Source of the DNA: Novosphingobium taihuense
GTDB lineage: Bacteria; Pseudomonadota; Alphaproteobacteria; Sphingomonadales; Sphingomonadaceae
DNA length: 64,000 nt
Direction of reading: 5' to 3'
Assembly (NCBI RefSeq): GCF_007830315.1
Contig: NZ_VLKJ01000003.1
Span: 62,001-126,000 of the forward strand
This document shows, piece by piece, positions 46,615 to 55,923 of the stretch (the first letter of the stretch is position 1; every line of letters starts with the position of its first letter). The position numbers and the translations under genes were made by a program. The notes beneath the pieces are model-generated. The model made no database searches and had not been told where the DNA came from. It was given only the letters and a program-made list of their open reading frames with translations.

Positions 46615-46700
46615 AGTATAAATGCGTAAGTCCTACCGACGGGTTACCAAGCAAACTGCGGCAATAATTTAATATTTTACAGTGTTGTAAGTTAATCGAC
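46615..46700 (-). promoter_or_regulatory. AT-rich promoter region of the PilZ gene
   Basis: One of the few AT-rich blocks in the window. On the minus strand it holds TATACT (46615-46620) about 85 bases before the PilZ start; no good -35 is spaced 17 bases away. Its position argues that the PilZ gene starts downstream of it. Confidence 0.3.
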
Positions 46701-46790
46701 ACATTCCGTGACTTCGCTGGACTTGGCATTGGGGCGAAATCTGCTTGCCCTCAAGAATCGCCAAAGACGTCGCAGCGTGGACGACAGCAT

Positions 46791-46875
46791 TGGTGCGGAC
46801 GGCGGGACTCGAACCCGCACGATCAAGGATCAAGGGATTTTAAGTCCCCGGCGTCTACCATTCCGCCACGTCCGC
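46791..46875 (-). tRNA. tRNA-Leu(UAA)
   Basis: Read on the minus strand: acceptor GCGGACG pairs with the 3' CGTCCGC, D-loop GGCGGAATGGTAGACG, anticodon arm GGGGACTTAAAATCCCT with anticodon UAA, a long variable arm (TTGATCCTTGATCG) typical of class II tRNA-Leu, T arm CGGGTTCGAGTCCCG, discriminator A and an encoded CCA (46791-46793). Confidence 0.97.
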
Positions 46876-46993
46876 ATCGCCAGCGCGACTTTGCGCGCGC
46901 CGACAGTGCCATGCGCCTGCCACAGCACAAACCGCGCTGCAACGATTGTTGCCGTCCGACGTCCCTGCACTCTTTCGGCAAGACGCAAGCAGA

Positions 46994-47021
46994 GGGCCCG
47001 CAGCCGATTAGCTGCAGGCCC
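46994..47021 (-). terminator. Hairpin after ihfB
   Basis: GGGCCCGCAGC (46994-47004) and GCTGCAGGCCC (47011-47021) pair with a single mismatch that becomes a G-U pair on the minus strand, loop 6. It lies 33 bases after the ihfB stop. A weak T-rich tail follows on that strand, so termination is plausible. Confidence 0.55.
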
Positions 47022-47054
47022 CGTATCACCGCTTGGCAGTTCGATCAGCGCAAG

Positions 47055-47336
47055 TCAGTCCGCATTCAGGCGCAGGCGCATTTCCTTGCCGGCCTTGAAA
47101 TAGGGTACCCGCTTGCCCGGCACTTCGACGGTTTCACCAGTGCGTGGGTTGCGTCCCTTGCGGGCATCGCGTTCTCGCGTAGAGAAGGCGCCGAAGCCCC
47201 GCAGTTCTACACGACCGCCCTCGGCCAGCCGCTTGGCGATTTCATCGAAGAACACGTCGACGACGCGTTCGATTTCTTCGCTGCGCATTCCCGGGCTCTC
47301 CTTGGTGAGTGCCTGCAGCAGCTCCGATCTGATCAT
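47055..47336 (-). CDS. ihfB: Integration host factor beta subunit
   Basis: 93 residues. N-terminal [30 protein letters not shown] helices; the DNA-intercalating arm [44 protein letters not shown] contains the Pro at the arm tip (RNPRTG). This is closer to IHF-beta (Ser/Glu-rich N-terminus, short length) than HU. With IhfA it bends DNA at specific sites; the alpha gene is not in the window. Confidence 0.93.
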   Translation of the reverse strand: MIRSELLQALTKESPGMRSEEIERVVDVFFDEIAKRLAEGGRVELRGFGAFSTRERDARKGRNPRTGETVEVPGKRVPYFKAGKEMRLRLNAD

Positions 47337-47491
47337 ATTATCCCTCCGCCAGGCGGCCTTGCGGACGCCCCCCAGTTATTTGACGATCCCAGCGCTCCAA
47401 CCCCCGTAAGAGCGCTAGATGCCATTCTGCCACGCCACAAAGGGCATTACAATCGTTTCATATTACGCAGTGGGGCCAAAAATGCATCGTT

Positions 47492-47845
47492 TCAGGCCGT
47501 TTCCGTAACGTCCTGATGAAGGTCGGACAGTTTCAGGCCCAAGCGCTGCATCCTGGCGGCGATGATCGGCCATTCCTCGTGCAGGAATCGTTCGCGCTCG
47601 CGCCGGCGCAGAGCCTCTACAGCGCCGGGCGCCACGAACATCCCCACGCCCCTTTGCACCACGACAAGCCCTTCGTCCTGGAACTGCTGGTAGGCCTTGG
47701 CCACGGTCAACGGGTTGGCCCCCTGCTCTGCGGCGAATGCCCGCACCGAAGGCAGCATCTCGCCTTCCGGATGGCGTCCGTCGAGGATCGCGGCGCAGAT
47801 CTCGTCGCGCAGGCGCAGATAAACGGGACGATTGGCCTGGGTCAT
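47492..47845 (-). CDS. GntR family regulator, YtrA subfamily
   Basis: 117 residues. The winged helix is standard (RPVYLRLRDEICAAILDGRHPEGEMLPSVRAFAAEQGANPLTVAKAYQQF), followed only by a short helical tail of about 40 residues with two dimer helices, which defines YtrA-type regulators. These often control ABC transporters, and none is adjacent. TATTAT at 47860-47865 on the minus strand could be a -10 box close to the start, giving a very short leader. Confidence 0.88.
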   Translation of the reverse strand: MTQANRPVYLRLRDEICAAILDGRHPEGEMLPSVRAFAAEQGANPLTVAKAYQQFQDEGLVVVQRGVGMFVAPGAVEALRRRERERFLHEEWPIIAARMQRLGLKLSDLHQDVTETA

Positions 47846-48062
47846 GGTGATGCACTGCCATAATACAGCGAGGCGCACAACAGCACGAAAGTACCCGACC
47901 GAGGATGCTGAAACGCCGTAGAGGAATCCGGTTGCGATTGAAAATAGTTTCTTGCCATGCGGGATCGTGCCACTAAGGCAAAAATGCTGTCGCGCGGGAG
48001 TGGCGCGGCTTCATGCCAGAACCAGTTCCGGAAACCGGATAACGACGAGAACGCTCTCCCGC

Positions 48063-50048
48063 ATGGCCCAGATCGACACGAATCCCGCACGAACCCCCGC
48101 AACCGGCGAGTGGTTCGGCCATCCTGCGCAACTCAAGCGCCTGTTCACCACCGAAATGTGGGAGCGCTTTGGCTACTACGGGATGCGGGCGATCCTTACG
48201 CTCTATCTCGCCAAGCACTTCCTGTTCAACGATACCACCAGCACCGGCATCTACGGCGGCTTCACCGCGCTGGTCTATCTCACCCCGCTGATCGGGGGCC
48301 TGATCGCCGACCGCTATCTCGGCTCGAAGCGCTCGGTGAAGTTCGGCGCGATCATGATGGCGATCGGCTATTTCATGCTCTGTTTCGGCGGCGAGGCGGC
48401 CAAGCCCTACGCCGTGATCGAAGGGCAGCGCTATGAGGTGACGGTCAGCGAGGCGAACGGCAGCGAGCTGCGCTCGATCGATATGGCCGGCCAGAAGCTC
48501 GAGATCGTCGGCAACGACGACAAGTCGGTCTCGCTCAAGGCCGCCGACGGCACCGAAGCCAAGCGCATCGCTCCCGGGGCTTTCCAGTCCGATGGCGAAC
48601 GCTCCTCGTTCCACATCGCCATCCTGCTCATAGGCCTCTCGCTCGTCACGGTCGGCAACGGCTTCTTCAAGCCCAACATCTCGACGATCGTCGGCACGCT
48701 CTATGCCGAGGGAGATCGGCGACGCGACGCCGGGTTCACCATCTTCTACATGGGCATCAACCTCGGCTCACTGATCTCGCAGTTCTTCTGCCCGATCCTT
48801 GCCGAGAGCGTGGGCTGGTGGGCGGGCTTTGGCCTTGCCGCGATCGGCATGACCTTCTCGTGGGTGCTGTTCCAGTTCGATGGCGGTCGCCTCGATGGCT
48901 ACGGCGAGCGCCCCGCCGGAGCCGATCCGCGCAAGGACTGGCTGATCTACGGCGCGGCTCTGATCTGCGTGCCGCTGTTCTTCTTCCTGTTCACCAATCT
49001 CATGGCCTATGTTCCCCCGCAAGCGGGCCAGGGCCTGGTCGGCTACTTCCTCGGCCTGCCGATCATGGGCAAGCTGATGTTCGGCACCTTCCTGATCGCG
49101 ATCCCCGGCATCCTGATCTGGGCGCTGGCGGCGGGCAGCAAGGTCGAGTTCCAGATGATGGTCGCGGCCATGGTGCTGATTGTCTTCAACACCGTGTTCT
49201 GGACCCTGTTCGAACAGGCCGGCTCCTCGCTCACACTCTTTGCCGAGCGCAATACCCAGCTCGAGATCGCCTGGACGCGCCCGCTCTTCGCAATGTTCCG
49301 GTCAACCCCGGCCAGTTATTACCTGTTCTTTGCCCTGCTGCTCGGTGGTCTTGGCTGGGCGCTGGCCTGGTTCTTCGGCAACGGCGAAGCACTCGAGACG
49401 AAGCGCAAGATGGCCTTGGGCTTCGGCGTGGTCATGATCGCGGGCTTCTTCGGCATGGTTTACGCGCGGTCGCAGGGTTTCGGAAGCGAAGACGTCTATG
49501 TCATGCCCGCCGGGCAGACGCAGATTTTCAACGCCCTGTTCATCGTCGCACTCGCACCGGTTTTCAGTGTGATGTGGAACGCGATGGCGCGGCGCGGCGT
49601 GGAACCTTCGATCCCCGTCAAGTTCGCCATTGCGCTCATGGGCGTCGGCGGCGGCTTTCTGCTGCTGGTCTGGGGATCGCAGTTCGCCGATGCACAGTTC
49701 AAGGTCGGCCTAGTCTGGCTCGCCGGGCTTTACCTGATACATTCGATGGCAGAACTGTGCATTTCGCCTGTCGGCCTGTCGATGATCACCAAGCTCTCCA
49801 TGGCCCGCATCGTCGGCATGATGATGGGCGTGTGGTTCCTCTCGATCGCGGTTGCCCAGTATGTCGCGGGCATGGTTGCGCAAGTTGCCAGCGTGGAAAC
49901 GGTCGGGGGGCAGGTCACCAATCTCAGGGTCAGCCTCGAAACCTATGTCGGCGTGTTCACTACCATTGGATGGATTTCGGTCGGTATAGGTGCTGTGCTT
50001 CTGGTCACTGCGCTTCCGCTTAAAAAGCTCATGCACGGAGTTACCTGA
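48063..50048 (+). CDS. POT family proton-dependent oligopeptide transporter
   Basis: 661 residues. POT/PTR signature EMWERFGYYGMRAIL near residue 30 (ExxERFxYYG, proton coupling) and FYMGINLGSLISQFFCPIL near 230. About 12-14 membrane helices. A soluble insert near 105-190 between helices 3 and 4 (YAVIEGQRYEVTVSEANG...) is larger than in the E. coli Dtp proteins and is predicted to lie outside the membrane. Imports di- and tripeptides with protons. The start could be one of two ATGs; this one begins the usual short N-terminus. Confidence 0.92.
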   Translation: MAQIDTNPARTPATGEWFGHPAQLKRLFTTEMWERFGYYGMRAILTLYLAKHFLFNDTTSTGIYGGFTALVYLTPLIGGLIADRYLGSKRSVKFGAIMMAIGYFMLCFGGEAAKPYAVIEGQRYEVTVSEANGSELRSIDMAGQKLEIVGNDDKSVSLKAADGTEAKRIAPGAFQSDGERSSFHIAILLIGLSLVTVGNGFFKPNISTIVGTLYAEGDRRRDAGFTIFYMGINLGSLISQFFCPILAESVGWWAGFGLAAIGMTFSWVLFQFDGGRLDGYGERPAGADPRKDWLIYGAALICVPLFFFLFTNLMAYVPPQAGQGLVGYFLGLPIMGKLMFGTFLIAIPGILIWALAAGSKVEFQMMVAAMVLIVFNTVFWTLFEQAGSSLTLFAERNTQLEIAWTRPLFAMFRSTPASYYLFFALLLGGLGWALAWFFGNGEALETKRKMALGFGVVMIAGFFGMVYARSQGFGSEDVYVMPAGQTQIFNALFIVALAPVFSVMWNAMARRGVEPSIPVKFAIALMGVGGGFLLLVWGSQFADAQFKVGLVWLAGLYLIHSMAELCISPVGLSMITKLSMARIVGMMMGVWFLSIAVAQYVAGMVAQVASVETVGGQVTNLRVSLETYVGVFTTIGWISVGIGAVLLVTALPLKKLMHGVT

Positions 50049-50106
50049 ATACTTTTGGGAACCGCGACCGGTAGTCAAGCGTTTCGGCCGACTGGCAGTA
50101 ATTTTC

Positions 50107-50137
50107 ATTACAAATTTGTAATAAAGTCTGTTACGAT
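50107..50137 (+). promoter_or_regulatory. Promoter with embedded 16-bp palindrome before nnrU-like gene
   Basis: ATTACAAATTTGTAAT at 50107-50122 is a perfect palindrome. TTACAA inside it and TACGAT at 50132-50137 are 18 bases apart, giving a plausible -35/-10 pair. A regulator bound to the palindrome would block this promoter. The regulator is not identified. Confidence 0.5.
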
Positions 50138-50185
50138 CGCGCTGAAACATGCCGCATCAAGACAGGAAAACGCTTGGGGGGGCTG

Positions 50186-50866
50186 ATGAGCGCAGGACTG
50201 ATTCACCTTATTCTTGCAACGGTGGCTTTCGTCGTCACGCACTTCCTGATGTCCGGACCGCTAAGGCGTCCGCTTGTCAGAATGCTGGGAGAACAGGGTT
50301 TCCTTCTCGCTTATTCGCTGGTCTCTATTTCGACGCTGGCCTGGGTCATCGTCGTGTTTGACCGAACCGATTCCGACTGGGCAGCATGGAACGGCACGGC
50401 TCCACTGACTTGGGCGATCGCAAGCTTGCTGACATTGATTGGCCTTGCTCTGCTGATCCCGTCGTTCGTGCACAATCCGGCCCTTCCCGGCAAGAAGACA
50501 GCCGGTCTCGGCACCGTCGCCCCCGTGGGCGTGTTCAAGGTGACGCGGCACCCGATGATGTGGGGCATCGCACTGTGGGCATTGGGCCACATGATCGCGG
50601 CACCCACCGCCCGCGTCCTGATCCTGATGACCGGCCTGATCGTTCTCGCACTGGTCGGATCGCACTTCCAGGACAAGCGCAAGCTTGCCGGCAACAAGCG
50701 TGAAGTCGGACCATGGCAGCGCCGGACGACGTTCTGGCCGAATCTCGGTGAACTGCTGCGCCTGCGCTCGATCCTGCTGCTCGGTCTCCTCGTGTGGTTC
50801 ATCATCACCTGGGTGCATTACCACCTGTTCGGCATTCCCGCCGGCCTGTGGCTGTGGGTGGCCTGA
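50186..50866 (+). CDS. NnrU family membrane protein
   Basis: 226 residues, six hydrophobic helices. NnrU signature region VTRHPMMWGIALWALGHMIA, with the RHP/W motif, and DKRKLAGNKREVGPWQRRTTFWPN. NnrU proteins are linked by family genetics to NO or nitrite metabolism and resemble isoprenylcysteine methyltransferase-like membrane proteins; the molecular role is unclear. ATG 50186 follows a GGGGGGG tract; a TTG 12 bases upstream is the alternative. Confidence 0.88.
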   Translation: MSAGLIHLILATVAFVVTHFLMSGPLRRPLVRMLGEQGFLLAYSLVSISTLAWVIVVFDRTDSDWAAWNGTAPLTWAIASLLTLIGLALLIPSFVHNPALPGKKTAGLGTVAPVGVFKVTRHPMMWGIALWALGHMIAAPTARVLILMTGLIVLALVGSHFQDKRKLAGNKREVGPWQRRTTFWPNLGELLRLRSILLLGLLVWFIITWVHYHLFGIPAGLWLWVA

Positions 50867-50878
50867 GCCGCTTCGGCC

Positions 50879-51298
50879 TTACTCTGTCAGGCGCGACCGC
50901 TCCTTCTCCAGCCAGCCGAGCAGATTGCGCGGGGTGACGGCGAGAGCCTCCGGCCACTGTGCCAGGTCGTGCACTTTCAGTCCGTGCAATCGGCAATAGT
51001 CCCGCACCCAGTCGTCTGGCTCATCCGGGTCTATCGGTAGATCTCCGGTCAGATCGTCATCAGGGTGTGGTGAAAGACGGGGTCGGTAATAGACCTGCAA
51101 TTCCTTCCAGAACCACAGCGCAGTCGCGGAACCGACTTCAGGTGCCAGCATCGCGACGAAATCGTCTCGGCTCGGATTCGCGCGGCGGTCGCGCAACAGC
51201 GACACCGCGCGCTCCCATTTGCGCTTGCAGATCAGGTAGCTCGCGCCAAACCATGTCACCAGCGCGCCGCCCGCAAGGAGCCACGCGCCGCCGCTCAC
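50879..51298 (-). CDS. Unrecognised small protein with N-terminal membrane helix, downstream of dxs
   Basis: 139 residues from GTG 51298, four bases after the dxs stop. One hydrophobic helix, AWLLAGGALVTWFGASYLI, then a basic KRKWERAV stop-transfer signal and a cytoplasmic part with RPRLSPHPDDDLTGDLPIDPDEPDDWVRDY, a pattern slightly like DUF1493 acyl-carrier-like proteins. I do not assign a function. The close spacing suggests co-expression with dxs. Confidence 0.65.
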   Translation of the reverse strand: MSGGAWLLAGGALVTWFGASYLICKRKWERAVSLLRDRRANPSRDDFVAMLAPEVGSATALWFWKELQVYYRPRLSPHPDDDLTGDLPIDPDEPDDWVRDYCRLHGLKVHDLAQWPEALAVTPRNLLGWLEKERSRLTE

Positions 51299-51302
51299 CG
51301 GT

Positions 51303-53240
51303 TCAGGCCCGCGCCTCGCTTACACCCGCCGAATTGTGCCGCAGCGCTTTCAGCACCGTATCGACGATGTGCGGCGCGTTGAGCCCGGCTGCATCGTACT
51401 GCTTGTCCGGCGCGTCGTGGTCCTGGAAAAGGTCGGGCAGGCGCATGGTGCGGATCTTGAGGCCTCCATGTGCGCTATCAGGGTCGGTCAGCCCTTCGTC
51501 GCTCGCCATGGTCAGCACATGCGCGCCCAGCCCGCCGATCGCGCCTTCCTCGATCGTCACGACAACCTCGTGGGTCGCCATCAGCTGGCGGATCAGATCG
51601 GTGTCCAGCGGCTTGGCAAAGCGCAGGTCGGCAACCGTGGTCGACAGGCCCTTGGCCTCCAGCTGGTCCGCAGCCTTGAGCGCCTCGGCCAGACGCGTGC
51701 CGAGCGACAGCAGCGCAACCTTGCTGCCCGAACGCACGATGCGGCCCTTGCCGATCTCCAGCAATTCCGGCTCGTCCGGAAGCGCAACGCCGGTGCCATT
51801 GCCGCGCGGGTAGCGGAACGCGATCGGGCCGCTGTCATGCTTTGCAGCGGTATAGGTCATGTGGACCAGTTCCGCCTCGTCGGCGGCTGCCATCACCACC
51901 ATGTTCGGCAGTGTGGCCAGGTACGTCACGTCGAACGAGCCCGCATGCGTCGCGCCGTCGGCGCCAACCAGCCCGGCACGGTCGATCGCAAAGCGCACCG
52001 GCAGGTTCTGGATCGCCACGTCATGCACGACCTGGTCGAACGCGCGCTGCAGGAACGTCGAATAGATCGCGCAGAACGGGCGCATGCCCTCTGCGGCAAG
52101 CCCAGCCGCAAAGGTCACCGCGTGCTGCTCGGCAATGCCGACATCGAACGTGCGGTCCGGATGCGCCTTGGCGAACTTGTCGACGCCTGTGCCGCTCGGC
52201 ATCGCCGCCGTGATCGCGCAGATCGTCGGGTCGCTGTCCGCCAGCTTGGCCAGCGTCTCGCCGAACACGTTCTGGTAGGCGGGCGCTCCGGGCGCGGCCT
52301 TGACCTGCTCGCCGGTCACCACATCGAACTTCTGCACGCCGTGGTACTTGTCCGCAGCCTGCTCGGCCGGGCCATAGCCCTTGCCCTTCTGCGTCACCAC
52401 GTGGACGAGGCACGGCCCTTCGGCTGCATCGCGCACGTTCTCCAGCACCGGGATCAGCTGGTCGATGTTGTGCCCATCGAGCGGCCCGACGTAATAGAAG
52501 CCCAGCTCCTCGAACAGGGTGCCGCCCATCGCCATGCCGCGCGCGAACTCGTCGGTCTTGCGCGCGGCGGTATGCAGCGGGCGCGGCAGCTTGCGCGAGA
52601 GCTTGCGCGCGATCTCGCGAAGCCCGAGGAACTGGCGCGAGGACACCAGCCGCGCAAGATAGGCTGAAAGCCCGCCCACTGGCGGCGCGATCGACATGTC
52701 GTTGTCGTTGAGGATCACCACGAGCCGGTTGCCCGCAGCGCCGGCATTGTTCATCGCCTCGTAGGCCATGCCCGCGCTCATCGCGCCGTCGCCGATCACC
52801 GCGATGCCCTTGCCCGGCCGGTCGCTCAGCTTGTTGGCAATGGCAAAGCCCAGTGCGGCCGAGATCGACGTGCTCGAATGCGCGGTGCCGAACGGGTCGT
52901 ACTCGCTCTCGCTGCGCTTGGTGAATCCCGAAAGCCCCCCGCCCTGTCGCAATGTACGGATACGGTCGCGCCTGCCGGTGATGATCTTGTGCGGATAGGC
53001 CTGATGGCCCACGTCCCACACCAGCTTGTCGTCTGGCGTGTTGAACACATAGTGGATCGCCACGGTCAGCTCGACCACGCCAAGCCCCGAGCCAAGATGC
53101 CCGCCCGTCGATCCGACGGCGGAAATCATCTCGGAGCGCAGCTCATCGGAAAGCTGGCGAAGCTGCGAAGGCGCGAGCTTGCGAAGATCCTCAGGGGTAT
53201 CGACCGTGTCTAGCAGCGGCGTTGCCGGTTCTGAACTCAT
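51303..53240 (-). CDS. dxs: 1-deoxy-D-xylulose-5-phosphate synthase
   Basis: 645 residues, usual length. TPP enzyme that opens the MEP pathway of isoprenoid synthesis. Seen: [23 protein letters not shown] at the N-terminus, TPP-binding [18 protein letters not shown] near 150, [31 protein letters not shown] and the C-terminal RYPRGNGTG block. Carotenoid- and quinone-producing sphingomonads depend on this route. Confidence 0.97.
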   Translation of the reverse strand: MSSEPATPLLDTVDTPEDLRKLAPSQLRQLSDELRSEMISAVGSTGGHLGSGLGVVELTVAIHYVFNTPDDKLVWDVGHQAYPHKIITGRRDRIRTLRQGGGLSGFTKRSESEYDPFGTAHSSTSISAALGFAIANKLSDRPGKGIAVIGDGAMSAGMAYEAMNNAGAAGNRLVVILNDNDMSIAPPVGGLSAYLARLVSSRQFLGLREIARKLSRKLPRPLHTAARKTDEFARGMAMGGTLFEELGFYYVGPLDGHNIDQLIPVLENVRDAAEGPCLVHVVTQKGKGYGPAEQAADKYHGVQKFDVVTGEQVKAAPGAPAYQNVFGETLAKLADSDPTICAITAAMPSGTGVDKFAKAHPDRTFDVGIAEQHAVTFAAGLAAEGMRPFCAIYSTFLQRAFDQVVHDVAIQNLPVRFAIDRAGLVGADGATHAGSFDVTYLATLPNMVVMAAADEAELVHMTYTAAKHDSGPIAFRYPRGNGTGVALPDEPELLEIGKGRIVRSGSKVALLSLGTRLAEALKAADQLEAKGLSTTVADLRFAKPLDTDLIRQLMATHEVVVTIEEGAIGGLGAHVLTMASDEGLTDPDSAHGGLKIRTMRLPDLFQDHDAPDKQYDAAGLNAPHIVDTVLKALRHNSAGVSEARA

Positions 53241-53282
53241 CCCACCGCCCTTACACCGATGCTTGTGTGCTGTCGAACATGA

Positions 53283-54560
53283 TCATGCAAACTGGCCCTT
53301 CCCCATGGTCGGTGCCGCGCGACCCCGCGTCAGCAAGGCCGAAACCACAAGCAACAACGCTGCAACCACGAAAGCATATCCCGGCGCGGCAAGATCACCC
53401 GTCGCCGCGATATGCCGCGTCAGCATCACCGGCGTGAAGCCGAACGTCAGCGCCACGATCACGCCATAGCCGATTCCGACCAGCCCCGCGCGATGGCGCT
53501 TGGGCGTGATCTCAACGAACGAGGCATAGGCCACCGCCGCCGAAACCGTCGCCATCAACAGCAGCAGCGCCGCCGCCGGAGCAAGCTGCGCCAGCGAAGC
53601 TTCGGCAATGCCCCAGCGGAACAGCGGCAGGGAAACCAGTGCGGCCAGCACCGCCGTGCCGAGCATGACCTGCCGCCGCCCGATCCGGTCCCCCAGCCAG
53701 CCACCCAGCAGCAGGCCGACGATCTGCGTCCCCGCCGCCGCCATCTGCAGCAGGTAACCGTTGGTCACGGGAATCTTCAGGAACGTGGTCGCAAAGACGA
53801 ACAGGTAATCCCCCACAGCGCCCGCCAGCAGGAATCCGGTCACCCCGATCAGCGCCACCACATAGGCCCGCACGTCGAGCTCGGTCACCACGTTGGGCCC
53901 GGTCTCGGGCAGATGCAGGGTCTCGTCCAGCCGCCGCCGCAGCGCGAAGGCGAGCGGCACGATCGCCGCGCCGATGCCGAAGGCAATGCGCCAGCCGAAA
54001 GCGTCAAGCTGTTCGGGCGTGAGCAGGCTCGCCAGCACCAGCCCCACCATGCCGCTCGCCAGAACGCCGATGCGCATGGCAACCAGTTGCAGCGCGATCA
54101 GCATCCCTCGCTTTTCCGGCGGCGCGCTTTCGGCAAGGAAAGCCGTGGTCGGCCCGACATCACCCCCGGCGGCAAGCCCCTGCAACAGGCGGAAAGCAAC
54201 CACGCAGATCGGTGCCCACACGCCGATGGTCGCGTAACTCGGCGTCAGCGCTAGTCCGACAGCACTGAGCCCCATCAGGGCAAAGGTTGCCAGCATGGTC
54301 GGTCGGCGGCCCAGCTTGTCGCCCAGCAGCCCGAACAGGATCGCACCCAGCGGTCTAGCGCCGAACCCAGCGCCTGCGGTCATCAGCGTCAGCAGCAGGG
54401 CACTGCCCGGAACACCTGCCGGAAACATCACCCGCGAAACGTTGACCGCAAAGAAGCTGAAGCTCAGGAAATCGTAGAATTCCAGCGCATTGCCGGAAAT
54501 GACTGCCGCGAACTGGCGCCTGGTCGGCAGATGGCGCGGCTCGTGTCCTGTCTCGTGCAT
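53283..54560 (-). CDS. MFS transporter, metabolite:H+ symporter type
   Basis: 425 residues with 12 membrane helices. The start MHETGHEPRHLP has a GGGGGGAAG tract upstream; the frame extends five residues further. VISGNALEFYDFLSFSFFAVN, GALLFGLLGDKLGRRPTML (MFS loop 2-3 motif) and AAGGDVGPTTAFLAESAPPEKRG are typical of the MHS family (citrate, shikimate, alpha-ketoglutarate or proline/betaine carriers). The substrate cannot be told. Confidence 0.92.
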   Translation of the reverse strand: MHETGHEPRHLPTRRQFAAVISGNALEFYDFLSFSFFAVNVSRVMFPAGVPGSALLLTLMTAGAGFGARPLGAILFGLLGDKLGRRPTMLATFALMGLSAVGLALTPSYATIGVWAPICVVAFRLLQGLAAGGDVGPTTAFLAESAPPEKRGMLIALQLVAMRIGVLASGMVGLVLASLLTPEQLDAFGWRIAFGIGAAIVPLAFALRRRLDETLHLPETGPNVVTELDVRAYVVALIGVTGFLLAGAVGDYLFVFATTFLKIPVTNGYLLQMAAAGTQIVGLLLGGWLGDRIGRRQVMLGTAVLAALVSLPLFRWGIAEASLAQLAPAAALLLLMATVSAAVAYASFVEITPKRHRAGLVGIGYGVIVALTFGFTPVMLTRHIAATGDLAAPGYAFVVAALLLVVSALLTRGRAAPTMGKGQFA

Positions 54561-54605
54561 GCTGCTTCCCCCCAAAAGCCACCAGCGTCTCGTGTCTGCG
54601 CTGTT

Positions 54606-55079
54606 CTACTCTCCGCTGGCGCACTCCGCGCAGTGGCCGCGAATTTCCACCACCGGGCGCACTTCGGCAAAGCCCGCATCCTGCGCCGCCTTGCGCAGCG
54701 CTCCGGTAAGGCTGTCATCGTCGATATGCACGGCGGTGCCGCACAAGTCGCAGATCAGGAAGATGCAGTCGTGGCGGCAACCGGGATGGCTGTTGGCCAC
54801 ATAGGCGTTGGCGCTCTCCACCCGGCGCGCAAGATTGGTCCGCACGAACAGGTCGAGGATGCGATAGACCGAATTGGCCGCAACGCGCTTGCCGCGCCGC
54901 GTGCCCACGCTTTCGGCAATGTCATAGGCCGATGCCGGCTTCTCGCGCTCGGCCAGCGCCTCGAACACGTCGGCACGCATCTCGGTCCACTGTTCGCCAG
55001 ATGCGGTGAGTGCATCGCGAGCGGCCGCAACCAGACTGTCGCCTGCAAAGTCGTGATGGTGATGATGGTGCCCGGACAT
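54606..55079 (-). CDS. zur: Fur family regulator, Zur-like, with natural polyhistidine N-terminus
   Basis: 157 residues. Begins MSGHHHHHHDFAG, an unbroken run of six His. Winged helix: RADVFEALAEREKPASAYDIAESV, RVAANSVYRILDLFVRTNL. Structural zinc Cys pairs CDLC and CAEC in the C-terminal part, and HPGCRHDCIFLIC. The CxxC pairs and the short acidic His-rich sensing region favour zinc (Zur) over iron (Fur), but no znu genes are near. The His run may bind zinc. Lies 36 bases after msrA in transcription order. Confidence 0.82.
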   Translation of the reverse strand: MSGHHHHHHDFAGDSLVAAARDALTASGEQWTEMRADVFEALAEREKPASAYDIAESVGTRRGKRVAANSVYRILDLFVRTNLARRVESANAYVANSHPGCRHDCIFLICDLCGTAVHIDDDSLTGALRKAAQDAGFAEVRPVVEIRGHCAECASGE

Positions 55080-55115
55080 CAGCCCTAGATAGGCATGCCT
55101 TGGCCCCGGCGCAAA

Positions 55116-55793
55116 TCAGTTCCGCGTGAACGTCGGCTTGTAGAGATCGGGGAACAGCTTCTTGAGCGCTGCAACCTTTGGCGCATCCCACCGGCGGATA
55201 TAGCCGTGATCGGGATTCCTCTCGGCAAAGTCCTGATGATAGGCTTCGGCGGGGTAAAACGCCTTGTAGGGCTCAACCGTGGTCACGATCGGCTGCTTCC
55301 ACAGGCCCGATTTCTTCAGCTGGCCAAGATAGGCGCCCGCCACCCGCGCCTGCTCCTTGTCCATCGGCACCAGCGCGTTACGGTACTGCGTGCCGTGGTC
55401 CGGACCCTGATAGTTAAGCTGCGTGGGGTTTGCGCCGACGGCAAAGAACACTCGCAGCAGCTGGTCGTAGCGGATCTTGGCCGGATCGTACGTCACCCGC
55501 ACGGCCTCGGCGTGTCCGGTATTGCCAGAACCCACGACGTCATAGATCGCGGTCTTCTGCGCCCCGCCGTGATAACCCGAAACGACGCTGCTCACGCCCT
55601 TCAGGTGGCTGAACACCGCCTCGATGCCCCAGAAGCAGCCGCCAGCGAACACGGCCACTTTCTTGCCCGCCGCTTCATTGGCTTGCACAGCAGCAGCGGG
55701 CGTCGCCACCGCGCCTTCGGCCTGCGCCGGTTGCTGGCACGATGCGGTCAGGACTCCCGCCGCCATGAGTGCGGTCAGGATCGGGCGACGCAT
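55116..55793 (-). CDS. msrA: Peptide methionine sulfoxide reductase A, exported lipoprotein
   Basis: 225 residues. Reduces methionine-S-sulfoxide. Leader MRRPILTALMAAGVLTASCQQPAQ has a lipobox LTASC, so the protein is probably anchored in the periplasmic face of a membrane. Active-site GGCFWGIEAVFSHLKGV near residue 53. VSGYHGGAQKTAIYDVVGSGNTGHAEAVRVTYDP, HYQDFAERNP region and the LYKPTF end are as in the family. A single catalytic Cys plus resolving residues at the C-terminus cannot be confirmed by eye. One base separates it from a small gene upstream. Confidence 0.94.
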   Translation of the reverse strand: MRRPILTALMAAGVLTASCQQPAQAEGAVATPAAAVQANEAAGKKVAVFAGGCFWGIEAVFSHLKGVSSVVSGYHGGAQKTAIYDVVGSGNTGHAEAVRVTYDPAKIRYDQLLRVFFAVGANPTQLNYQGPDHGTQYRNALVPMDKEQARVAGAYLGQLKKSGLWKQPIVTTVEPYKAFYPAEAYHQDFAERNPDHGYIRRWDAPKVAALKKLFPDLYKPTFTRN

Positions 55794-55794
55794 C

Positions 55795-55923
55795 TTAGTG
55801 CGACGCCTGTTCGGTATCGGGCGTGGCGAGTGCGGTCGTGCCCGAGGTGATGCCCATGACGGCAGCCCCCATCAGGAACCCGAAGGCAAGGGCACGGAAG
55901 AAGTCAGGCTTGAACAGGCCCAT
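55795..55923 (-). CDS. Small 42-residue hydrophobic peptide upstream of msrA
   Basis: Short frame MGLFKPDFFRALAFGFLMGAAVMG..., ending in SH. Residues 8-24 form one hydrophobic helix flanked by Lys-Pro and Asp residues. Its stop lies one base before the msrA ATG, suggesting translational coupling. No strong ribosome binding site is seen. It is too short for routine gene finding and its function is unknown; it could be a single-pass membrane microprotein or a leader peptide. Confidence 0.5.
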   Translation of the reverse strand: MGLFKPDFFRALAFGFLMGAAVMGITSGTTALATPDTEQASH

